This document shows positions 44,650 to 55,898 of a stretch of 64,000 nucleotides of DNA, piece by piece. A program made the translations under genes and the position numbers. Source of the stretch: Dillenia suffruticosa. Taxonomy: Eukaryota; Streptophyta; Magnoliopsida; Dilleniales; Dilleniaceae. The DNA is taken from assembly GCA_033439265.1 (NCBI GenBank), contig JAVTVX010000011.1, positions 10,044,590 to 10,108,589 of the forward strand, given 5' to 3'. The notes under the pieces were generated by a model. It did not search any database and was not told the DNA's origin. It saw only the letters and a list, made by a program, of their open reading frames with translations. The first letter of the stretch is position 1, and each line of letters opens with the position of its first letter.

Positions 44650-45393
44650 ACACGATTTCTTACAATGTGGAATTATTGAGAATTTTGATACTCCATTTTT
44701 CACCGACACATTAAACACATGATATATACCCTCTCACTCACTGGGTATCTTCCTTGATACTCACCCCTCATTTCCCGTTATGTACAGAGATAGCTATAAT
44801 GGGATGCATTGAGACTTATCAATGCACAAAACTTTTGTTGGAGATCGAGGCTGTTGATTAGGTGCTCGATCTGATATTGGGAAGGATTTTCCAATGAAAT
44901 TGTATATTTATGTATTGGGATTGTAGATAGACCATTGTGTATAAAAAGGGATGGTTGTATATAAAATTATGTGTATCTTATTGAAACTCTCAACTCTATT
45001 CTATTGCATTGAGGCATGATCTGTACTATTATGTACATTTAATTTGGGAAACGTGTCATGTTCTAGAAGTGTTCTCTAGGTTCGTTCGGTGCCACCTCTA
45101 AATCACAGGAGGGGTAACTGACGACTATTTATGCCTTTGATAGGGGCATTGCAGTAGAGGTCTGGTGTAGGACTGTTGTTAGCCTTACGTTATCCTACAT
45201 GGTTGACAGGGATTGGATGATCTGAGGAGATTGTTGATTATGGTAGGATTGGGCTATGTATATAGATATGTGACTGGTCGATATATGGTATTTTAGATTT
45301 CTGACTTATGGAGAGGTTCTGCTCATTTGGTTATAAAAAGTCAACATCCAGGATAACGGGCGGCTGTTCACGGCTCTGGTTCGGGACGTGACA
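44650..45393 (+). repeat. Gypsy-type LTR C, partial, inverted relative to A and B
   Basis: The reverse complement of this stretch reads TGTCACGTCCCGAACC at its start and lines up over about 740 bp with 41550 to about 42280. Some long runs are nearly identical, such as GATCATGCCTCAATGCAATA (41964-41983 and the reverse of 45004-45023). It contains the hairpin (44743-44762) and stops before the rest of the LTR. It is followed at 45394 by SIRE-like gag. Confidence 0.85.
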
Positions 45394-46492
45394 GCTAATG
45401 CTTTCTTTTTCCCTTTCTTATCCTTCTTTTCTGCCTTTTTTAGTTGCAGCCAATCGGCTTTAATGTGGCCAACCTTTTGACCGGCTTTAATGTGGACAAC
45501 CTTCTGACATTTGTCTTCACGGAGCTACTATCTTCATCACTCCAGGTAGCCAATGCTTTCTTTTTCCCTTTCTTATCCTTCTTTTCTACCCTTTTAAGTT
45601 AAGGGTAGTTGGCTTTAATGTGGCTAACTTTCTGACATTCATAATAGTGGATCTCCTTCTTCTTTTCTGGTTTTCTGAACCCCACTCTGACTTTGTTCCT
45701 TCCCTTTTCTTATCATGAATTTTTTGAATTTCTTCGTGAATGACGCCAAGTCCTCCTTATCTTCCTCATTCTCAAAAGTACTTCCATCACTGTCTGCCTT
45801 AAGTGCCATTGACTTTCTTTTGCTTTCACTCACTGCCCCTTTGGAATTCATCTTTATTTCATGTATTATGGGTGATCCAACCAATTGGTCCATCGTGAGT
45901 GTTTCCAAATTCCTCGACTCCTCAATGGCAGTGACCTTAGGCTCTCAAGACTTAGGCATGCACTGAAGTGTTTTGTCTGCCAAATATTTTCGACTTATGC
46001 CTGTTTCCAATAATCTCAGCTTATTGGTGATTGTGTTGAAGTAGGTGGCCATCTCTCAGTTAAATGCTCCATCCTTCATTTTAAAGGCTTCATATTCCTA
46101 TTTTAACATTTTAATCTTGTTCTTTCAAATTTGATTAGTGCCTTTATAAGTGGCCTCCAATCTTTCCCATATTTCTTTGGCTGTAATAATGGATGAGACT
46201 CTATTATATTCATTTAAACTCAAAGCCAGGTAAAACAAGTTTATAGCCTTGTAGTTGGCTCTACAAGCTTTCTTTTCCTTGGGTGTTGTGATGTTCATTT
46301 TTACTGGCACACATACTCCACTACTTCTTCAGTAAAGAAATCCATTCCCTCTTTAATTATTACCCACACCGTTTCATCTTGAGCAATTATGAAGTTTCTC
46401 ATGCGCTGCTTCCAATAGTTGTAGTTGTTTTCATTAAAAAATAGTACTCTGTTGGTTAAGCAGGTTTTGAAGGGCTCGCTATCTCCATTCAT
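45394..46492 (-). pseudogene. SIRE-like copia Gag, N-terminal part (decayed)
   Basis: The start ATG at 46492 gives MNGDSEPFKTCLTNR and FFNENNYNYWKQRMRNFI, the usual start of copia Gag. ACRANYKAINLFYLALS, TAKEIWERLEATYKG (about 46180) and the acidic/basic stretch SFTKKFKKFMIRKGKEQSQS (about 45740) follow. A knuckle-like part YECQKVSHIKANYP (about 45640-45595, first Cys lost) and a Lys-rich stretch with ALATWSDEDSSS come next. The Lys-rich/knuckle unit is repeated in tandem (about 45395-45460 and 45547-45620). It ends at the inverted LTR C. Confidence 0.82.
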
Positions 46493-46555
46493 TGCTATGT
46501 TAGATCTTCGATGCTAAAACTATTAGGCTTTTCACCAGCAAATCTGCTATAACAC

Positions 46556-47719
46556 TAATTTAAATACAATATAAATGGGGTGAATAGGTTAAATGACAAT
46601 TTTAAAGAATTTTTGAAGAATTTATGGATTGTAGAAAAACTAGGAAAGATTATTGGAGTTTGACTATGAAAATAAAATACAAAACATAAGGATTTTATAG
46701 TGGTTTTACTAAACTCGGTATATGTTCACTCCTAGACACCTTTTTGGATTTGAACTATTTTTACTAAATAGTACAACATACTTGTTTCCATGTGCAAGTG
46801 AAACTTTTACAAATATTTCAACCTGAAATACTCACAACCTTACTGGTTTTATCTCTCGCTCTCTAAACACTAGATCGAGAAATACTTAGGTCTTTTGAAC
46901 TTTTATACAGAAGAAGATTGAATATCACAAGGAATAAGACTATAATCCTCGGATACAACAATGTTTAAGCTTACAAAAGATTTTAAAGAAGGAATGAAGA
47001 GTGAATAGGAAAGTGTATTTTCTTAATGAACAGAGCATTTAATTCAACAATTAAGCAATTCTAAAGGCAAGGGTTGACTTGTTTGAAGGTAAGTTTACCT
47101 TTTAAAGGATTCAGGTCAACATGGTTGATTGTTAGGTCGACTCATTATGTAGTTTTAACTAAGAACAGGTCAACATGGTTATGTGTGGGTCAACTTATAG
47201 AGATTCATACTTAACTAAGTCTTAAGTATGCTTGGGTCGACCTTTCTTTGAATGGGTTGACATGTAGTTTTCTATGGGTCAGCTTGTGCTCCTAGGTCAA
47301 CCTCTCTATCATAGTAGGTCGACAAGAGTTGTTATAAGCATGTTCAGAAGCTAATTATTCAGCAAGTTGACATGTGTATGCAATGGGTTGACCTGTGTGT
47401 CTCAATAGGTCAACATGGATGTTCTAATGGGTCAACCTGGCTTATGTCTTTGTGGTTTGATCTTTCACAGGTTGACTTGACCATTTAATTGGCTGACTAT
47501 GTTTGAATAGGTTGACATGTTTGTAGTTAGGTCTATATGTTTTTCGTTTAGTTCTAATGTTATTTAGCTTCAGTCGACTAGTCTTTCAATAAGTCGACTT
47601 GGGGATCTTAATAGGTTGACATAAGTGTTTTAATAAGTTAACCAAACTTGTTTTCCCTAGGCTTAATTCCTAACAGGTCAACTTGTGTTTACTTAGTGGA
47701 TCGACCTGCACATCTAATG
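46556..47719 (-). repeat. SIRE-like 5' LTR, main piece
   Basis: On the minus strand the end of this LTR (46760-46556: AACATATACCGAG, AACCACTATAAAATC, CCTATTCACCCC) matches 33790-33970 of the plus-strand LTR. A TATA-type TGTATAAAAG lies at about 46906. From 47080 up it carries the GTCGAC/GTCAAC cluster. It is cut at 47719 by a solo LTR. The exact LTR end beside gag is uncertain by some tens of bases, and I could not name a clear PBS. Confidence 0.75.
47715..47719. other. Target-site duplication TAATG of a solo LTR
   Basis: The same bases are at 50773-50777, right after the other end of the solo LTR. Confidence 0.9.
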
Positions 47720-48140
47720 TGTCATACCCCAATCTGTGATCCAAAGGCCGTGAACAATCGCCCGTTACCTCGGACATCGGCCCAACCCCGCCACGTATCG
47801 TCAAGGTAACACAAGGCTAATCAACATTTCAGTTATAAATATTTTATTAGCAATTAAAATACAAAAGTCCTCAAATATATATATATATACTACAAATGAA
47901 AATTCTTTGATTTCATACGGTCATTCTGATATGATCAACTAATATCCTCAAAGATACAGTAGAAGATAATTACCATAAGTGGTCTCCGATACCACGTACG
48001 TCGAAATAAGTCAACGCGTCTCTCTAATGACTAACTTTGTATAGATTTAAAAATATTGAGGGGTGAGTATAATTAAATACTCAGTGAATGAGAAATCTAT
48101 GACAGGTAATTAATAAGTGAGGTGAAGATGGAGTGTCAAA

Positions 48141-48175
<35 letters not shown>

Positions 48176-50772
48176 ATATATATGTATATCCATGCAAGAC
48201 ATATTTCAAAATCATAACAATTTCAACACAGTTTTCCATCCAATCTAAACATATGCATCCCAAAATCTCATATCATAAATCGTATGGTCATGCCAAATCA
48301 TGATCTCAACAAAGGTCTACCTCGACCAATGACGAGCCACCAAGAGATTTTTGTATGTAAACGAAAAACAACCCCAAAACCTTGGCATTGGCATCGGGCC
48401 TCCCCAAGTGCTAGACTGAAACGTCATTCAGTCCTCCCCTTTCGGTTCAACTTGGCTAGTCTGAAATATAGTATCATATATACGCCACCTAACCATGTGG
48501 GGTATCTTTGTCTCGAGGCATCGTAAACATACAACAATCTATATAATGAGATGGGTCTGCTATAGCATACGATGAGAGTCTGTGTAGGACGACACCTATC
48601 AAATCATAGTATCATGACTATAAGTACTATCCCCGATCTATGATCTAGGGGATTCAGATACTAATACCTGAGTACCTAGTCTAGCATCAAAATTATCAAT
48701 AAACTAACCGTACCATACATGTCGAGGAAAATCATGAAAATCCAATATAGTATATTATAACATATATCACCAAAGTACATTTCATGATTGAAAACATGAC
48801 ATATTTTTCATCAAAATTTATAGATGCATATTTTAAAATTTTGGGACACTCCATTTATCACAAAATATTTTACCAGTCATTTAACAAAACCATTTTACAA
48901 TCATTTCACAAATCATTCTTTGAAAACGATAAAATATGGTTTTGCTTATTAATTGCATGGCAACACCATGACCCACTCACTTGTACAGGAAGAGTACTCC
49001 ACTCCCCTAAAACCTCGATACTCACTTGAGTCACCCCTCGAGTGTAGTATAGTTGTCTTCTCCTAAAACAACAACAATATATATATATATATGTTAATCC
49101 GATCAGGTCTAATCCCAATTCACTTTAGTTTGTTTAAGCCCATATATATACAAAAACTCAGATTTTCAAATTCTACTCTTGTGCAATTTTAGAAAAAATA
49201 TCATAACTTTCTCTATATAACTAGAATCAAATGATTCAAATTGCTAATTAAAGGTACGACATATATCTACATTTTTCGTGTTCAATGCATCTCTAAATTA
49301 TCACTGTACGAATTTCTAAAAATCTATCTTCAATGCCGTTCATACTTATATAATTAAATTTGTATAGTTTCAATAAAAATATCATTACTTCCAGTATACT
49401 TCTCTAATTCAAGTAAATTTTATCCCATTTTAAAAATAAGATAGAGAGCTAAAACTTTGATGTTTCAAGTTTCTCTAAATTTCGTACAAAAGATATTTTA
49501 AAAATTTGTACAACATACTGGCCGTGCACAGAAGATGAAAAATAGAACATGTCATTTTCCTGTCCCTTTCCAAAAATCACTATAAATCACATTCTTAATG
49601 GAAAATTTTGTGCCATACCTCATTTTAAAGCTTAGGGAGTCTAATTTTACTAGAACCAAACTAATTTAAATTTTGAATATCACAAGATAAGATATCATGG
49701 AATTACTATAGCTTGCTAATCATACTAGCTTATTTGAACAAACCTACTTCATGGGACCAATTTAATCCAATGTATACTCGAAGAAGAATGTATGACCTCT
49801 TTAATAAGATCTTGACATCCACATATTCATTATCAACACCATCCTTTAGCACTTGATCACCACATCTTGCAACACTATACATCAATATAAAAAAAAAAAC
49901 TCTATGTCTTACTAATACTATCTAAACAATTAAAATTCTATCAAACAAAAATTTTCCTTACCTCTTCAACAGCTCAAGTGGCTGGATGAACACAAAAAAT
50001 TTTCACTTCCTATACTAGAACTCACGGCCAAGAGGGTAAGTTTTGAGAAGAAAATGAGATCTAATGCTTGAAACAACTCATTTATGCAAATCTAGCAAAA
50101 ATTTTGACCATTGATTCATTTCCATACAAGATCTCTACTCTATACTTGTTTTAAGTCTTTCTCCCATGCAGAGTTGCTTACAAGCTACCTTCATGCATCT
50201 CCTTCATGTTAAATTCGTTCATGACGAATTCTAAGCACAAAGAAAGGAGTTTTTGACCATCCAATGAAAATTCATGCAAGGATTTTTCAACCAATGAGAT
50301 TTCTCCTCGGTGGAATGAGCTTAGGTGGCCACTATGTGTCTTGGTGTCCTTTTATCCAATAATTTGGCCCCAATTATCCATCCTTAAGTGTTTTGCAAAT
50401 TAGTCCCTCCACTTTACTTATTTGCATTTTAACCCCTGACTTTTAAGAAATTTGCATTGTGGTCCCTATGAAATTTTGTTCGAAATTTCTTAAATATATG
50501 AAATTTCATTTAAATATCTCTATTTAAATGTGTAAACCTTCTCTTAGCCATTTTTTATTTCTTTAGACTTTATCGGCGCTTACCAAGAGAGTTTTCGGCT
50601 TACCGATAAAATTTCGATTTTAGTGATTTTAAGGGAAACCTCAAAGTAAATAATAGAGAATTAAAATTTCAATTTAGATGTCTCAAAAGGATGTTAATAT
50701 ATATATATATATATATATATATAACCATGAGGAGTGGTACAAGATACCCAATCACCGAAAAATGGTGTTACA
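47720..50772 (-). mobile_element. Solo gypsy-type LTR inside the SIRE-like LTR
   Basis: It is 3053 bp, from TGTCATACCCC to ...GTGTTACA, with perfect TAATG duplications and no internal region. It therefore arose by LTR-LTR recombination of a full element. Shared blocks are: hairpin 48065-48082 (GAGTAT/ATACTC), GGAGTGTCAA at about 48131, the GGTCTACCTCGACC block at 48313, GGGACACTCC at about 48842. (TA)n runs lie at 48144-48171 and 50697-50722. Confidence 0.9.
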
Positions 50773-50864
50773 TAATGCCTAAGTGTTTGTGTATTGCTAA
50801 ATTGTTCAAACTTTATTTTCTTCAAATTAGTTTGTCTAATCATCATCAAAACATCATTTTTACA
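50773..50864 (-). repeat. SIRE-like 5' LTR, outer piece
   Basis: On the minus strand it reads TGTAAAAATGATG at 50864, then GTTTTGATGATGATTAG and AATTTGAAGAAAATAAAG. This is the same start type as the plus-strand LTR at 32065. It completes the LTR cut by the solo element. Confidence 0.7.
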
Positions 50865-53417
50865 TCATAATCTATCTAGGTACCAGTAAGACCCATTGGA
50901 AATCACCACTAAGAAAGTGTTTAGCACTCTTAGTATCTTTGTCAACAAAATCTAGTACATACACAAATAGACAAGCAAACTCACCGTAATACTATGTTAC
51001 TACCCAATTCATTTTAGTCATGGTTAAACATTTCTTGAGTATTATGTCCTAAAGGCTCAAGAAGTGAAGCAACCCCTCAATAGTGAAATAAACCTCTACT
51101 ATAAAACTATGTTGACATCACTCTCAAAACCAATTCTTAACTTACAGCTCCATGAAGGAATCCAACAGCAAACCTAACCTAGTTCTCTTCTAGCAGCACA
51201 AATTCATAACAAGTGTACTATATCTTTATCTATTGGTGCTTGACCATTTGTTGCTCTGGCTTTTCTATGTACATAGACTAGTTGAACATTGCAAAAGATA
51301 GAGCCAACTTGTGATAGGAAGCCAAAGCCCTCAAATGTTATACAATTCAGCCACTGAATCACTAACTGTGCCCCTCAACTATTAGCTCGGTATTCTCTAT
51401 CCCTAGCATAGAGGCATAATTAGTATGAAAGTTTAGACATAATTTAATTCAAAATATAGTGACACTCGAGATATCAGTTTTTAGATCATCATCTACATGT
51501 AAGATAAAATAGAAGAAATTTTGTAATAATTTTAGAACTATTATTTTAAAAACATATCTAGAAAAACTTAACAAAATCTCTCATGTCTTAGTAATTGTTA
51601 CGAAGCCACATGGAGCAGATTTAGCCTCAAGAAACTTTATACATCTATACCATGTATTCTCAACATTCCAAAAGGATTTCATTGCTACTACTCCATACTA
51701 ACATTAGAGTTAAATAGAAATATAACTAGATCAAGTATTAAATAATATCTTAAACAAGAATAGAAATGCTAAGTTTACTCTCCCACCAATACAACTCTCA
51801 GATATATATGCAATACTTAAACATGTTCGTGAAGCTATAGATCCAAATTAGGGTCTCATAGAGTGCATACATGCATTTGCATTTTTAACTGCATAGACAT
51901 AAGATAAAATACATGGACTAGCTTCTATGTGCACCTATGCATTACTCATTGTACATGTCAAGTTCGTTCTTGGCCTTAGGGTTTGGTATAGGTAGGGTTG
52001 AGTTTTTGAGCAACCTAGCAAGTTGAGCGAGAAAACTAGTTTATTCGGTTGAAAAGAAAGAGAAACAAAGTTAAGATATTTGAGCTACTAGGATACTCGG
52101 CAAAAGAAGGGGTTTGGTTTCAAAGAGCTTTAGCATGTTTTGAGAAAAACCCGATTTTTGATAGCTGAGCCTGATTTGTTCAAGCACAAATATTTTCTCT
52201 TAACTTCTAGCACAAGCTTCAAGTAGGCCCCACCATAAGTGTGCCCACCCAAGTCAACCTCTTAAAGATGGGAACAAAATTGGAAAAAGTGATCTAAAAA
52301 TGTGCTTAAAAAGTTTAGAACGTTTCTCCTTCTCTCCCAAATTCAAAGAATCCCTAAAACTCTTCTCTCTCTTTCTTTACTTCAAACATGCTTGAACATC
52401 AATCTACACAAAGCTTTGATTCCACCACAAAATCCAAGCATTTCAAAGTCCAAAATAGGCACCAGGAGCACCAAAAGTCATGTTTTCTTATGATTTTTGG
52501 AATATATTTTTCATGTTCAAAAGAAGTAATAACATAGGATCTTCAATTCTTTCCAAAAATTAATGAACGCTTAATGTTTCTGAGTATGTAAAGATGTTTA
52601 TACATGGCTTATGCTAGATTAATTCCTTCAAGAACTCAAGAACACTATCTCTCTCTATAGGAGGCCAAAACAAGCATATTGAGGTGAGTTTGTTTTTGCC
52701 TTGATCTTAGCATGTTCTAGTGATATAGAATTACTATTAGGATGTGAGGAAGGCAAAACCATAGCATAGGTTAGCATGGTACATTGTAGGTATGTTGAAT
52801 GGCATGTTAAAGTGAGGTTTCTTTATTTAGGTTGAGCACAAGGTTAGGGTTTTTGCATGAGAAGCAAGCTCTCCAAGTGATAAGGCAAGTACTCCTTTTC
52901 CCATAGCTAGCTATATGCCTAGGTTGCTAATTAGGCTATTAGATGAGAAACTAGCATGTATATATATATATATACTGTCCTATTAATATATTCTTGATCA
53001 TAATGTTTAAGGATGATGTTGTATGGTTATTAAATGAGCTAAAGCTATGTTTTTGGCTTGCTAAGACTATGGAAAGATGCTTGTTATGATTGTAAGCCTG
53101 TTATGCATATAGATACGTTATAGGTAATTAGTGTTTGATAATTAACGCATAGTTCGTTGCTTGGTTATGGTTTTGGCTTAGGTTTAAGGCTTCCTCATGC
53201 TCTAGGATATACAAGTTAGGCAGAAAGGAGGGTAGGTTGAGTGAAGGATGGCTAACCCCTTAGTTTCCTCATATGTTTAAGATGTTTAAGGGTGTTTTTA
53301 GACAAATGCTTCCTTAGCGTTTGATAAAATTGAGCAATTTACATTAATATATTCATGATTATACGTTAGCCTCCCACCTCAAGAATGAAAGTGATGCTAA
53401 GCTTTGTACCTCAAGAA
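50865..53417. other. Unassigned AT-rich stretch
   Basis: No coding frame, LTR end or known repeat was recognised. A CT-rich patch at about 52320-52390 and a short (TA)n at about 52958-52976 are the only notable points. It may be an old LTR or flanking single-copy DNA. Confidence 0.4.
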
Positions 53418-53539
53418 GTTAAGCAGGAATATGTTATTGTACATATGTATTCATGTATGTAATGTATGAATAAGACAAGTTAAGCAAGCAAATGTTAGTG
53501 TACATATGCATACATGTATGTAATGTAGGGATAAGATAA
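53418..53539. repeat. 61-bp tandem duplication
   Basis: GTTAAGCA starts at 53418 and 53479. Each copy continues with ATGTTA.TGTACATATG, CATGTATGTAATGTA and ATAAGA. Two copies with a few differences. Confidence 0.85.
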
Positions 53540-54561
53540 ATAGTCATGATTCCCTTCTAAATTCTTCCCTTTTATAAGAAGGACAAAGTAGTTAAAAGGA
53601 CATGCTCTATTTTGAAGTCATCCTTAAATGAACTTATAAGTACATATAAAGGTGCCGCCCATATTTTTACTTATGTCATAGCATGTCTGTATTGATATTA
53701 AAGAAATAAGTGCATGTGCATATATATATACACACATATATAATTGACCATGCATTTATCTCGATTAATGTTGTGCAATTCTTGCATGCTAATACGTTCC
53801 CAAGAAAGTACTAATCCTATCATGGTATGAGTTTAGTATGTTGTTGCCATTGAGAATTCAAACGATCATGAATTAAGCTCAATGCATATGTATAAATTGT
53901 GATCCTCAATATACTTCTTTTGATAAATAAGACTTAATGCATGATCTTGATCCTAAGTCATTAATGAGGTCATGCTCTATTTGAAGTGGTTTTCCAAAAC
54001 AAGCTCTTGTATATATGTGAATGTGCCTATGTTATCCTATTATTCTAAAAAAATGCATATTGAACAAGAGAAATGTGAGTTAAAGTACTTATGATCAAGT
54101 CTTTGTCTTGATCGATTGGCATGCTAATATTTTTTAAAAACTTACGTATGGAGAACATGTTCAATTAGAGGCCTAAATTATGCCCTATTGTAGCTATGAA
54201 ACATTAGTATGGATGAGGACATTTCTCTCGAATATTGTCTACCTGTTTAATACAAGCTAGGTGAGTAAAAGGATACCACCTACTACCAGAGAATGCTATA
54301 TCCATGCAATTGTTGAGATGAAATTGAAATGTCTAAGTTATAAAATATGCACACTAATAAAAATATATATGCATATATACATGCATTGAAATGTAAAGAT
54401 AACCATTTACTTCACAATGGCCATTTAAGTGATAAATTATATGACTGGTGTGCCTGTTTATATACTAGGTCCCATGGTATTATTTTTGAGGCAACATTAT
54501 GTCCTATGTGAGACTAACCATGGTAGAAATTTTGTAAAGCATGGAGAAAGAGCAATAAAAC
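53540..54561. other. Unassigned AT-rich stretch
   Basis: I see nothing coding or repeated that I can name. Confidence 0.4.
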
Positions 54562-54745
54562 ACTCTACTATCACAAGTAAGGTGAGTACTTTACTCTTGC
54601 AATGAGATGAGTACACCATTCTCATAAGTGAGGTGAGCACTCTACTCTCACAAGTTTGATGAGTACACTACTCTTGCAAGTCAGGTGAGCACACTATTTT
54701 CCTAAGTGAGGTGAGCACAATACTCTCACAAGTGAGACGTACATT
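54562..54745. repeat. 26-bp minisatellite
   Basis: About seven degenerate copies of a 26-bp unit built on GAGGTGAGCACACTACTCTC. The RTGAGYAC core recurs at 54582, 54607, 54633, 54659, 54685 and 54711, i.e. at steps of 25-26 bases. The last copies decay into ACGTACATTCTTAC. No reading frame is maintained. Confidence 0.88.
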
Positions 54746-55384
54746 CTTACTATGTAGGTGAGACATGTACTCTTACTAACACAGTAAAAGGCTAGTAAGA
54801 TGATGAATACATCACCATATATAGTATCAATGTCTTCAATCTTGTATGATCTTCTTGGGTTTCATATGCTCTTCTTCTGTATGAACTATAGTAGGGTTCA
54901 ATGATAAAGCATAAAAGTAATGCTATTGAATTATTCTAGCATGAAAAAGAATGGAAGTCTTGTCATGGATATTTTATTAGCATGATAAAGAAATATTTCA
55001 GTTATGTTTAAAAGATTTCATGCTTTGTTACTATCTAGAAAGGTGATATGCATTGATTCTTATGTTGTTAGCCTTGTGATGTTCAACAAGACTACATGAG
55101 TATTTAATTGTTTGATCATACTCATCCTTTCCTTATGTAACTCGATGTATGTAGAAAATGCATATGTTTTTATCTTACGCAAAATGAGATATTATATTTG
55201 GTAAAGCATGCTTGCAATGTTTGAATTATACTTATGGATACCTTGTCATGTTATTCTTGAAAGTGTGCTAGTATTTTTTTTATGGTGCTTTTTAGATGCT
55301 TGCTCAGTCTGATGGTTTGGTTAACTTTTCTCCCCTTTTTGTACGTATTTGGAGCAAAGTGGAGCACTACATAGCATTAGAGTA
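54746..55384. other. Unassigned stretch
   Basis: AT-rich with no coding frame. It may be the outer part of the LTR-like sequence that continues at 55385. Confidence 0.4.
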
Positions 55385-55898
55385 GCTTAGTTAATTAACA
55401 ATGGTTAAATTCAACCAGAGTTAAGTTAATTAAACTCAACTATGATTAGAAATTGACTTAACCATGGTTGGTCCCTTTAGAATTGTGAAAGGCAACGTGA
55501 GAGAGAGGGAGAAAGGGAGAGAAAGGCTTATCCAAGGAATCAAAGCACAAAAATCTTCTTCTCTTCTCTTCTCTTGATCGAAACCTAGATCTAGGTAGAG
55601 AAGTGATTTTCTCCAAACAACCACCCAATGTTTTTACATGGTTTTTCTCTACTCTAAGCCTATTACAACATATCCAAAAAACTAGCTGAAACAGAGCACT
55701 CTACATTGGAGATCTAGGAGGGGCCAAAAATTGAAGGGGAGTAAAACTTATCCTTCCAAGGTTTCAATCAACCTGCAGTTTATCAGGTGAACTCCCTCCA
55801 ATCTCTAGTATAACATATCCAAATTTGAAGCAAAAAGGAGAGGCCTAGGTTAGGGAACCTTAGTTGGCCAAAAATGGAGAAGTTTGGAGGAAGAGAAA
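55385..55898 (+). repeat. Older LTR-like host sequence, piece 1
   Basis: Part of it (TAGTATAACATATCCAAATT at about 55799, then GGAACC..GTTGGCC) matches the reverse complement of LTR B near 43990-44060. It is therefore the same broad LTR family in plus sense. A solo LTR inserted at 55899. Its own ends were not found. Confidence 0.6.

Larger units (their letters stand above)
33977..50864 (-). mobile_element. SIRE-like Ty1/copia retrotransposon, minus strand, heavily interrupted
   Basis: Read on the minus strand: 5' LTR (50864-50773 and 47719 to about 46556, split by a solo LTR), gag (46492-45394), a block of foreign LTRs (45393-38709), the rest of gag/protease (38708-38060), integrase, RT and RNase H (to 35188), a promoter-like spacer and a third ORF (34459-33977). 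The order protease-integrase-RT is diagnostic for copia. An extra ORF behind pol is typical of SIRE/Maximus. Its 3' LTR is not seen; it is cut off by the opposing LTR at 33976. Confidence 0.8.

Noticed and set aside
50865-55384. A host gene in the stretch free of recognised elements
   Set aside because: All frames are short, no splice-linked coding pattern or known domain is visible, and base composition is like the surrounding LTRs.
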